Source: Lysobacteraceae bacterium UBA6001 (GTDB lineage: Bacteria > Pseudomonadota > Gammaproteobacteria > Xanthomonadales > Xanthomonadaceae). Taken from it: a stretch of 5,417 nt of DNA. Shown in pieces: positions 1 to 5,417 of the stretch. Under the pieces are notes generated by a model. That model was not told the DNA's origin, ran no database searches, and was given only the letters and a program-made list of their open reading frames with translations. Positions within the stretch are counted from its first letter, which is position 1; each line of letters opens with the position of its first letter. The stretch is taken from positions 1-5,417 of the forward strand of contig DJAN01000183.1 of the NCBI GenBank assembly GCA_002429615.1. The letters run 5' to 3'. The position numbers and the translations under genes were made by a program.

Positions 1-945
1 CAGCGCCTGCGCGTTGTTGCCTACCGCAGCTGCGTTGGTGCCGGTGGAGAGCGCATTGAAGCCGACGGCGGTGGCATTTTCGGCCAACGCGTTGGCGCCG
101 CTGCCATATGCGCTGGCGCCATCACCGATGGCATTGCTGGCTTCGCCGGCCGCCACCGCGTTGTCGCCCTCGACATAGGCGCCCGCGTCGCTGTCGTCGC
201 TGCCGCTGGCCTTGAAGTATTTGTCGGTGTTTTCCGCCACGGCCGCCACTTCATCCAGCTGGCCCTTGTTGACCGCGTCGTTTGCCGCCACGCCGTCGGA
301 GACGTTGACGATGCGGCGCGTGGCCGGGCCACCCACGCCATTGCCGCTGCCCACCGAGACCGTGTCGGCCTCGTAGGTGCGCGAGCCGGCGCCCAGGGCA
401 ACCGAGTTCGCGCCGGTGGCACCGGCATTGGCACCGATCGCCACGCCGTTCACCGCGCTCTGCCGCACGAAGGTGTTGTAACCCACCGCCACGCCGTTCT
501 CGCCGATGACATTGGTCTGCCGGCCGACACCGGTGCTGTTCACACCGCTGGCGCTGCCGTTCACGCCCACCACCGCCGCGCCGGTGGCCGTGGCGCGTGC
601 GCCGGCCCCGAGGGCAAGCGAATTAGCTCCGCTGGCGACTGTCCGCGTACCGATGGCAACGGCGTCGGTGCCGCTGGCATTGGCACTGCCGTCGACGACG
701 CAGCTATCGAGGATGCTTCCCCCGAGCACGATGCAGTTCTGGTTGCCGCCGACCTCGACCGATTGCGCTGCTGCCGGCGATGCCACGCCGAACACCAGCA
801 ACATGCCGGTCGCCAGTACGGCATGCGATGCGACGCGTGCGCGCCGATCGACGGTGGTTCCGGGGCTGTCGTTGCGGGCCAGTTCCGAGGCCACGATCCA
901 CATACCCAACGACTTGTTCCAGACCTTGCGATAAATCCGATTCAT
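1..945 (-). CDS. Trimeric autotransporter adhesin (YadA/Hep_Hag family), N-terminal part, continues past left edge
   Basis: The minus frame from ATG 945 stays open for 315 codons to base 1, so the C-terminus is missing. Residues 1-24 (starting MNRIYRKVWNKSLGMWIV) match the ESPR, the extended signal peptide region of type V secreted proteins. A basic stretch follows, then a hydrophobic core at about 42-55 and a probable signal peptidase site after SPAAA (residue 60, before QS). The mature protein begins with a segment holding Cys71 and Cys82. Degenerate 14-residue head repeats then run from about 91 to 205 (SGTDAVAIG, SGANSLALG, IGENGVAVG, TGANSVALG). A neck motif sits at about 210-230 (RRIVNVSDG, NDAVNKGQL), and a second head starts near 254 (NAIGDGA, NATAVGFNA). 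In this family three chains form a surface fibre held by a C-terminal 12-strand beta-barrel, and the fibre mediates attachment, aggregation or biofilm. That barrel must lie outside the window. Start choice: strong ribosome binding site and intact ESPR. The family is certain; ligand and exact ortholog are unknown. Confidence 0.93.
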   Translation of the reverse strand, partial: MNRIYRKVWNKSLGMWIVASELARNDSPGTTVDRRARVASHAVLATGMLLVFGVASPAAAQSVEVGGNQNCIVLGGSILDSCVVDGSANASGTDAVAIGTRTVASGANSLALGAGARATATGAAVVGVNGSASGVNSTGVGRQTNVIGENGVAVGYNTFVRQSAVNGVAIGANAGATGANSVALGAGSRTYEADTVSVGSGNGVGGPATRRIVNVSDGVAANDAVNKGQLDEVAAVAENTDKYFKASGSDDSDAGAYVEGDNAVAAGEASNAIGDGASAYGSGANALAENATAVGFNALSTGTNAAAVGNNAQAL

Positions 946-953
946 CGACTTCG

Positions 954-958
954 CTCCT
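954..958 (-). promoter_or_regulatory. Shine-Dalgarno sequence of the adhesin gene
   Basis: The minus strand reads GAGGAGCGAAGTCG directly before ATG 945. AGGAG at 958-954 lies eight bases from the start codon, a near-ideal match and spacing. It fixes the start at 945 and agrees with the protein beginning exactly at the conserved ESPR methionine. Confidence 0.85.
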
Positions 959-1062
959 CGAATGGACTGGGTTTCTGCTTTTGCGAAAACAAACAGCGAA
1001 ACAGCCCCATCGCACGGCCATCCAGCCACGCGATCCCCCTGAGGTTTTGGCTTTCCCAAGGC

Positions 1063-1076
1063 CCCGCCGAAGCGGG
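1063..1076 (-). other. cUUCGg tetraloop hairpin in the presumed adhesin leader
   Basis: The minus strand reads CCCGC TTCG GCGGG: five perfect pairs closed by a C-G pair on a UUCG loop, a very stable RNA tetraloop class. No T-run follows, so it is not a normal intrinsic terminator. It lies about 118 bases before the adhesin start codon and would be in the transcript if the candidate promoter further upstream is used. Its role, if any, is unknown; stabilising the leader RNA or shaping translation are possibilities. Confidence 0.45.
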
Positions 1077-1141
1077 CAGCGCATCGGCTCACGCCGGTCG
1101 CCTGGTCGCAGTGCATCGCGACGAACTGAGGAATGTGTCAA

Positions 1142-1170
1142 GTGTTAACAGCGACGAAATCGAGCGTCAA
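1142..1170 (-). promoter_or_regulatory. Candidate sigma-70 type promoter for the adhesin gene
   Basis: On the minus strand TTGACG (1170-1165, five of six to the -35 consensus) is followed by a 17-base spacer and TAACAC (1147-1142, only three of six to TATAAT). It sits in the most AT-rich part of the intergenic region, downstream of the purL terminator and upstream of the adhesin. It would give a leader of about 190 bases. The -10 is weak, so this is a suggestion only. A perfect TTGACA at 1141-1136 is a competing -35 but has no good -10. Confidence 0.3.
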
Positions 1171-1179
1171 GTTTTTGAC
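1143..1179. promoter_or_regulatory. Clustered palindromes over the candidate adhesin promoter
   Basis: GTCAA (1166-1170), four bases, TTGAC (1175-1179) is a perfect inverted repeat that covers the candidate -35. TGTTAACA (1143-1150) is a perfect 8-base palindrome covering the candidate -10. The word GTCAAGT occurs at 1137-1143 and again at 1166-1172, 29 bases apart. Such an arrangement is what operators for a dimeric regulator look like, but no specific regulator can be named, and short palindromes also occur by chance in AT-rich DNA. Confidence 0.35.
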
Positions 1180-1204
1180 ATTCCTGATCGTGTTTTGCCG
1201 GATA

Positions 1205-1219
1205 CGTCACGGAATGACG
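1205..1219. repeat. Small inverted repeat CGTCA-N5-TGACG
   Basis: CGTCA (1205-1209) and TGACG (1215-1219) are perfect 5-base arms around CGGAA. The site lies upstream of the candidate adhesin promoter. The half-site GCGTCA also appears at 1164-1169 and 1270-1275, and inverted at 1215-1220. It could be an activator site or chance. Confidence 0.3.
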
Positions 1220-1312
1220 CAAATTTCGTTAAGAAAAAATGAATTCTCCGGAAAAACAGAGTGATACGCGCGTCATCAATTCCACGCCGGCAAGCGTCGT
1301 CACACCTCACGC

Positions 1313-1346
1313 AAAAGAAAACCGCCGGCTTTGCGGCCGGCGGTTT
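1313..1346 (-). terminator. Rho-independent terminator of purL
   Basis: Perfect 11-base arms (1346-1336 and 1329-1319, AAACCGCCGGC and GCCGGCGGTTT) enclose a 6-base loop. On the minus strand the second arm runs into TTTTCTTTT (1321-1313). The hairpin starts 37 bases after the purL stop codon. A GC-rich stem plus a T-tract on the minus strand makes it a classical terminator for purL, and it separates purL transcription from the downstream adhesin. On the plus strand only TTT follows the stem, so plus-strand activity would be weaker. Confidence 0.9.
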
Positions 1347-1383
1347 CATGCGTGCAACGATCAACGCTTCAGCGGATGCGCGA

Positions 1384-4300
1384 TCAACCGCACCATACGC
1401 GTGCGTTGCGGAACATCCGCAGCCAGGGCGAGTCGCCCTGCCACTCGCGCGGATGCCAGCTCAGGTTGACCGCACGCGGCGTGCGTTCCGGATGCGGCAT
1501 CAGGATCGTGGCGCGACCGTCCTCGCTGGTGAGGCCGGTGATGCCGTCCGGCGAACCGTTCGGATTGAGCGGGTACTGCGTGGCGACGTTGCCGTCACCG
1601 TCGATATAACGCAGCGCCACGCGCGCGGCGGCCTGGTCCACGGCGGTGGCGAATTCCGCACGTCCCTCGCCGTGCGCGACGGCGACCGGAATACGCGAAC
1701 CGGCCATGCCACGCAGCAGCACCGACGGCGACTCGACCACCTCCAGCAGCGCGGTACGGCCTTCGAACTGCTCGCTGCGGTTGCGCAGGAAGCGCGGCCA
1801 GTGCTCGGCGCCCGGGATGATGTCCTTCAGCTGGCTGAGCATCTGGCAGCCATTGCACACGCCCAGCGAGAACGTGTTGTCACGCGCGAAGAACGCGGCG
1901 AAGGCGTCGCGCAGCGCGCTGCGCTCCAGGATCGACGTGGCCCAGCCGCGGCCGGCACCGAGCACGTCGCCATAGCTGAAGCCACCACAGGCAGCCAGGC
2001 CGGCGAAATCGTCCAGCTTCACGCGACCACCGATCAGGTCGCTCATGTGCACGTCGTAGGCATCGAAACCGGCGCGCTCGAAGATGTTGGCCATCTCGAT
2101 CTGGCCGTTGACGCCCTGCTCGCGCAGGATCGCCACCTTCGGACGCGCACCGGTCGCGATGAACGGCGCGGCGACATCCTCGGCCGGATCGAAGGCCAGC
2201 TTCGGCTTCAGGCCCGGGGCGTTGAAGTCACGCGCGATGGCCCGCTCCTCGTCGGCGTTGTCCGGGTTGTCGCGCAGCTTCTGCATGGCGTGGGTGACCG
2301 ACCACCATGCATCGAACAGCTCATCCCATTGCCACTGCGCGACGCTCTTGCCTTCCAGCGACACGCGCACCTTCGGCGAGGCGATCGGGCGTGCGATGCG
2401 CTGCGCGCACTCGGTCAGCGCATGACGCTCGACCAGGTCGGCGAACGCGGCGCGGTCCTCGTCGGCGACCTGCACAATCGCGCCCAGTTCCTCATTGAAC
2501 AGGCTACGGAAAGCGTCGTCGCCCCAGGCATCCAGGTTGATGTCCAGGCCCTGGCGCGAGGCGAATGCCATTTCACACAGCGCGGCAAACGCGCCGCCAT
2601 CGCTGCGGTCGTGGTAGGCCATCAGCAGGCCGGCCTCGCGCGCGTCACGGATCAGGTCGAAGAACGCGCGCAGGCGCTGCGGATCATCCAGGTCCGGCAC
2701 TTCGCCGCCGAACGCGGGCATGTCCTCGTCACCGGCATACACCTGCGCCAGCACCGAGCCGCCCAGGCGCTGCTTGCCGCCGCCCAGGCCGATCAGCCAC
2801 AGCTCGCTTTCCTCCTCGCGCACCAGCAGCGGCGTGAGCTGCGGGCGCACGTCGGCCACCGGCGCGAAGGCGGTGATGACCAGCGAGACCGGCGAGACCG
2901 ACTTCTGCGCCACGCCATCGGCATGCCACTGCGCCTGCATGGACAGCGAGTCCTTGCCGACCGGGATGCTGATGTCCAGCTGCGGGCACAGCTCCATGCC
3001 CACCGCGCGCACCGCGTCGTACAGCAGCGCGTCCTCGCCGGGGTGGTTGGCCGCGGCCATCCAGTTCGCCGACAGCTTGATCGTGTCCAGCGCATCGACC
3101 GGCGCGGCGCACAGGTTGGTGATCGCCTCGCCCACGGCCATGCGCGCGGCGGCAGCGGAGTCGAGCAGCGCCAGCGGCGTGCGCTCGCCCACCGACATCG
3201 CCTCGCCGGCAAAGCCGTCGAAATCGGCCAGGGTGATGGCGCAGTCGGCCAGCGGCAGCTGCCACGGACCGATCATCTGCTCGCGCGCGGTCAGGCCGCC
3301 GACGCTGCGGTCGCCGATGGTGACCAGGAAGCTCTTGGCCGCCACGGTCGGGTGCGCCAGCACGCGCAGGCCCGCTTCACGCAGGTCGATCGCGGCGGTG
3401 GACAGCGCCGGCCACTGCGGCGCGGCCGGGTGGGCGGTATCGCGGTGCATCTTCGGCGGCTTGCCGAACAACACGTCCATCGGCAGGTTGATCGCGGCAT
3501 CGGCCGGAATGTGGCCCGGCGTGGCGCCATAGGCCACCACCAGACGCTCCTCGGCGGTAGCCACGCCGACAGCGGCGAACGGGCAGCGCTCGCGCGCGCA
3601 GATGTCGGCGAATTCGGCCAGGCGCGACTGCGGCACGCCGAGCACGTAACGCTCCTGCGATTCGTTGCACCACAGCTGCATCGGCGACAGCGACGGGTCG
3701 TCGCTGGGCACCTTGTCCAGGTCGATCACGCCGCCCACGCCGGAGTCGTGCAGCAGTTCGGGAATCGCGTTGGACAGGCCACCGGCGCCGACGTCATGGA
3801 ACCAGCGGATCGGGTTGTCCAGGCCGAGCGCGACGCAGCGATCGATCACTTCCTGGCAGCGACGCTCCATTTCCGGGTTGTCGCGCTGCACGCTGGCGAA
3901 ATCGAGTTCCTCGGCGCTGTCGCCGGAGGCCACCGAGCTGGCGGCACCGCCGCCCAGGCCGATCAGCATCGCCGGGCCACCCAGCACGATCACCGCATCG
4001 CCGGGCTGCAGGCGGATCTTCTCCACCTGCACGCGGTCGATGGCGCCCAGGCCGCCGGCCAGCATGATCGGCTTGTCGTAGGCACGGCTCAGCGCCTGGC
4101 CCTCGGCCAGCTCGAAGCTGCGGAAGTAGCCGAGCAGGTTCGGACGGCCGAACTCGTTGTTGAACGCGGCACCGCCGAGCGGGCCGTCGAGCATGATTTC
4201 CAGCGCCGGTGCCATGCGCGGGTTCAGCGCGCGCGGCGCCTCCCACGGCTGCGGCAGGGTCGGGATGCGCAGGTGCGAGACCGAGAAGCCGGTCAGGCCG

Positions 4301-5268
4301 GCCTTGGGCTTGCCGCCGCGGCCGGTGGCGCCTTCGTCGCGGATCTCACCGCCCGCGCCGGTGGAAGCGCCCGGGAACGGGGCGATCGCGGTCGGGTGGT
4401 TGTGGGTCTCCACCTTGATCTGGAACGCGCTCGGCACCGCGGTTTCGGTGCGGTAGCGGCCGCTGGCCGGATCCGGGCGGTAGCGCGCGGCGACATGGCC
4501 TTCCACCACCGCCGCGTTGTCGCTGTACGCGCTGAGCGTGTACTGCGGGGTCTGCTGGTGGGTGTGCTTGATCATCCGGAACAGGGAGCGCTCCTGCTCC
4601 TTGCCGTCGATGGTCCAGCTGGCGTTGAAGATCTTGTGCCGGCAGTGCTCCGAATTGGCCTGCGCGAACATCATCAGCTCGACGTCGGCCGGGTCGCGGC
4701 CCAGCTCGGTGTAGCGCTCGCGCAGGTAGTCGATTTCATCGCCCGCCAGCGCCAGGCCCAGGCGGGCGTTAGCCGCTTCGAGCCCGGCCAGCGGGATGCG
4801 CTCAAGCGTGCCGCGCGCCGGCGCGGTGAACAGCGCCTGGGCCGCATCGGTCGAATCGAGCAGCGACTGGGTCATCGGGTCGTGCAGCAGCTTGGCGAGC
4901 GCGGCCTGGGTGGCGGCGTCCTGCGGCCAGCCGGCCAGATCGATGCGGGTGCCGCGCTCCACGCGCTGGATCGCCTGTCCGGCGCCGCGCACCAGTTCGG
5001 TGGCCTTGCTCGACCACGGCGACAGCGTGCCCAGGCGCGGGACCACGAAGCGCGACACGCTTCCGCTTGCCAGCGCCGCCGGGGCGGCTTCGGCCTGCAG
5101 GATGCGCCGCAGCGTGTCCTGGTCCGGCGACTGCCCGGCTTCGGTCTGGAGGAAGTAGACATGCCAGGCGCCGGTGATACGCAGCGCGGGGGCAACGGTT
5201 TGCAGGCGGGATTGCAGCCGAGCTTGACGGAACGGCGACAGGGCAGGCGCGCCCTCGAGGACGATCAT
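1384..5268 (-). CDS. purL: Phosphoribosylformylglycinamidine synthase (FGAM synthase), large single-chain form
   Basis: PurL catalyses the fourth step of de novo purine synthesis in the cytoplasm: FGAR + ATP + glutamine give FGAM + ADP + Pi + glutamate. The 1294-residue product matches the roughly 1295 residues of the enterobacterial enzyme, which combines the functions split into PurS, PurL and PurQ elsewhere. Visible landmarks are the N-terminal domain ([10 protein letters not shown] at 81-90), [12 protein letters not shown] at 201-212, [11 protein letters not shown] at 285-295, [12 protein letters not shown] at 307-318, [15 protein letters not shown] at 362-376, [21 protein letters not shown] at 456-476, [10 protein letters not shown] at 491-500 and AYHDRSDGG at 884-892. 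The glutaminase domain runs from about 1042 and has GGFSYGD at 1095-1101, the nucleophile Cys1138 in GVCNGCQ, and His1259 and Glu1261 in PHPER. All catalytic-triad residues are present and no frameshift is seen. Start 5268 ([14 protein letters not shown]) aligns with the E. coli start (MMEILRGSPALSAFR as recalled). Earlier in-frame starts (5322, 5364) fall in non-conserved repeat DNA. Confidence 0.98.
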   Translation of the reverse strand: MIVLEGAPALSPFRQARLQSRLQTVAPALRITGAWHVYFLQTEAGQSPDQDTLRRILQAEAAPAALASGSVSRFVVPRLGTLSPWSSKATELVRGAGQAIQRVERGTRIDLAGWPQDAATQAALAKLLHDPMTQSLLDSTDAAQALFTAPARGTLERIPLAGLEAANARLGLALAGDEIDYLRERYTELGRDPADVELMMFAQANSEHCRHKIFNASWTIDGKEQERSLFRMIKHTHQQTPQYTLSAYSDNAAVVEGHVAARYRPDPASGRYRTETAVPSAFQIKVETHNHPTAIAPFPGASTGAGGEIRDEGATGRGGKPKAGLTGFSVSHLRIPTLPQPWEAPRALNPRMAPALEIMLDGPLGGAAFNNEFGRPNLLGYFRSFELAEGQALSRAYDKPIMLAGGLGAIDRVQVEKIRLQPGDAVIVLGGPAMLIGLGGGAASSVASGDSAEELDFASVQRDNPEMERRCQEVIDRCVALGLDNPIRWFHDVGAGGLSNAIPELLHDSGVGGVIDLDKVPSDDPSLSPMQLWCNESQERYVLGVPQSRLAEFADICARERCPFAAVGVATAEERLVVAYGATPGHIPADAAINLPMDVLFGKPPKMHRDTAHPAAPQWPALSTAAIDLREAGLRVLAHPTVAAKSFLVTIGDRSVGGLTAREQMIGPWQLPLADCAITLADFDGFAGEAMSVGERTPLALLDSAAAARMAVGEAITNLCAAPVDALDTIKLSANWMAAANHPGEDALLYDAVRAVGMELCPQLDISIPVGKDSLSMQAQWHADGVAQKSVSPVSLVITAFAPVADVRPQLTPLLVREEESELWLIGLGGGKQRLGGSVLAQVYAGDEDMPAFGGEVPDLDDPQRLRAFFDLIRDAREAGLLMAYHDRSDGGAFAALCEMAFASRQGLDINLDAWGDDAFRSLFNEELGAIVQVADEDRAAFADLVERHALTECAQRIARPIASPKVRVSLEGKSVAQWQWDELFDAWWSVTHAMQKLRDNPDNADEERAIARDFNAPGLKPKLAFDPAEDVAAPFIATGARPKVAILREQGVNGQIEMANIFERAGFDAYDVHMSDLIGGRVKLDDFAGLAACGGFSYGDVLGAGRGWATSILERSALRDAFAAFFARDNTFSLGVCNGCQMLSQLKDIIPGAEHWPRFLRNRSEQFEGRTALLEVVESPSVLLRGMAGSRIPVAVAHGEGRAEFATAVDQAAARVALRYIDGDGNVATQYPLNPNGSPDGITGLTSEDGRATILMPHPERTPRAVNLSWHPREWQGDSPWLRMFRNARVWCG

Positions 5269-5294
5269 CCGGGGGACCGTAGCGGGAAACGGGG

Positions 5295-5313
5295 CCGCAT
5301 ATTGTATATGCGG
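5295..5313. repeat. Perfect 19-base palindrome before purL
   Basis: Arms CCGCATAT (5295-5302) and ATATGCGG (5306-5313) are perfectly complementary around TGT. It lies 26 bases before the purL start and contains the possible -10 box, so it could be an operator or the end of a small dispersed repeat. It does not match the E. coli PurR operator consensus (ACGCAAACGTTTGCGT as recalled). Confidence 0.6.
5301..5306 (-). promoter_or_regulatory. Possible -10 box for purL
   Basis: The minus strand has TACAAT, five of six to TATAAT, in the only AT-rich spot before purL. Transcription would begin near 5294 and leave a leader of about 25 bases. No recognisable -35 lies 16-18 bases upstream; that position is occupied by the GC-rich hairpin 5313-5345. 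The box lies inside the palindrome 5295-5313. Confidence 0.35.
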
Positions 5314-5345
5314 TCGAGGCATCCCGCTTCGCGGGCAGCCTCGAC
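5313..5345. repeat. REP-like imperfect inverted repeat before purL
   Basis: Outer arms GTCGAGGC (5313-5320) and GCCTCGAC (5338-5345) are perfect, then two mismatched positions, then inner arms CCCGC and GCGGG around TTC. The result is a 33-base hairpin of 13 pairs with a small internal loop. It shares its first base with the neighbouring palindrome. No T-run follows on either strand, so it is not an intrinsic terminator. Size and form resemble the repetitive extragenic palindromes common between genes in xanthomonads, but it lacks the GTAG head known from Stenotrophomonas REPs. Confidence 0.6.
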
Positions 5346-5417
5346 CCCGGGCTGGCTGCGCCAACGTCGGGCCCCTGCTGCGTCGCCTTCGATCCCCCGC
5401 CTTCGGCGCGCCCCCTC

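Larger units (their letters stand above)
946..1383. other. Intergenic region between purL and the adhesin gene
   Basis: This 438-base stretch has no supported gene on either strand. From right to left it holds the purL terminator (1346-1313) and a short GC-rich piece with no clear signal. An AT-rich block follows (about 1140-1260, with runs of A and T at 1234-1239 and 1172-1176) containing the inverted repeats 1205-1219, 1166-1179 and 1143-1150. The probable adhesin leader comes last, with a cUUCGg-type hairpin at 1076-1063. The drop in GC content from about 1260 to 1140 fits a promoter region for the minus-strand adhesin. No tRNA, known riboswitch core or insertion-sequence end was recognised by eye. 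Confidence 0.7.
5269..5417. other. Region upstream of purL
   Basis: These 149 bases hold no gene I can support. They contain two abutting inverted repeats (5295-5313 and 5313-5345), a possible -10 box, and a very GC-rich outer part (5346-5417) with a short CGCC-TTC-GGCG hairpin at 5398-5408. Just before the purL ATG the minus strand reads ACGGTCCCCCGG, which has no purine-rich Shine-Dalgarno sequence. The purL frame has no stop codon upstream within the window, so the start relies on homology. Confidence 0.6.

Noticed and set aside
21..434. Minus-strand open frame of 137 codons within the adhesin region
   Set aside because: It is in another frame from the adhesin and gives low-complexity Pro/Arg/Thr-rich sequence. 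The frame starting at 945 gives clear Hep_Hag repeats.
946..1135. Riboswitch (c-di-GMP, SAH or ZTP type) in the adhesin leader
   Set aside because: The conserved cores of these classes, as I recall them, are not found by eye. The hairpin alone is not enough.
1136..1141. Perfect TTGACA (minus strand) as the adhesin -35
   Set aside because: At 17 or 18 bases spacing the -10 would be CGATGC or GATGCA, a poor match, so it was kept only as an alternative.
1175..1180. TTGACA on the plus strand as a promoter
   Set aside because: No -10 at proper spacing and no supported plus-strand gene downstream; it is one arm of the inverted repeat 1166-1179.
763..1242. Plus-strand open frame of 159 codons spanning the adhesin start and leader
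   Set aside because: It overlaps the ESPR and signal-peptide coding part of the adhesin in antisense, shows no domain, and no ribosome binding site was recognised.
1261..1279. Near-palindrome GTGATACGCGCGTCATCAA
   Set aside because: The symmetry is broken by extra bases and the core is a GC-rich alternating run. It probably arose by chance.
2720..3532. Plus-strand open frame of 270 codons opposite purL
   Set aside because: It is fully antisense to well-conserved PurL sequence. Its product is Ser/Ala/Arg-rich with no recognisable domain, as expected for a shadow frame in GC-rich coding DNA.
1384..5268. Search for a frameshift, insertion or lost catalytic residue in purL
   Set aside because: The frame is continuous with normal family length, and the Cys-His-Glu triad and synthetase motifs are intact. 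This is an ordinary housekeeping gene.
5269..5364. Longer purL starting at TTG 5364 or ATG 5322
   Set aside because: The extra 32 or 18 residues are encoded by the inverted-repeat DNA and have no counterpart in the E. coli PurL start as recalled. The conserved N-terminus begins at 5268.

Overview
The window is GC-rich. It carries two genes, both read from the minus strand: an almost complete purine biosynthesis gene, purL (start 5268, stop 1384), and downstream of it the 5' part of a trimeric autotransporter adhesin gene (start 945, running off the left edge at base 1). The PurL sequence is the long single-chain gamma-proteobacterial type. Its N-terminus, linker and glutaminase wording resemble what I recall of Xanthomonadaceae proteins (Stenotrophomonas, Xanthomonas, Lysobacter relatives), so that family is my best guess. 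This rests on recalled similarity, not on a search.

Layout in the direction of transcription (right to left). Bases 5417-5269 are a short non-coding upstream region with two abutting inverted repeats and a possible -10 box. Bases 5268-1384 are purL, 1294 codons plus stop, intact. Bases 1346-1313 form a clear Rho-independent terminator 37 bases past the purL stop. Bases 1312-946 are a comparatively AT-rich intergenic stretch with clustered small palindromes, a candidate promoter and a likely structured leader. Bases 958-954 are a strong Shine-Dalgarno sequence, and 945-1 encode the adhesin N-terminus.

The adhesin has no stop codon inside the window and is easily missed by an ORF finder that needs both ends. 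Its 315 visible residues show an extended signal peptide (ESPR type), a passenger start with a two-cysteine motif, a head of roughly 14-residue YadA/Hep_Hag repeats, a neck motif, and the start of a second head. The membrane anchor must lie beyond the left edge.

The two genes are not obviously related in function. PurL is a cytoplasmic housekeeping enzyme and the adhesin is a surface protein. The terminator and the separate candidate promoter suggest independent transcription. I see no clearly new biological system here. The parts most worth a second look are the palindrome-rich regulatory DNA before each gene and the cysteine pair at the adhesin tip.
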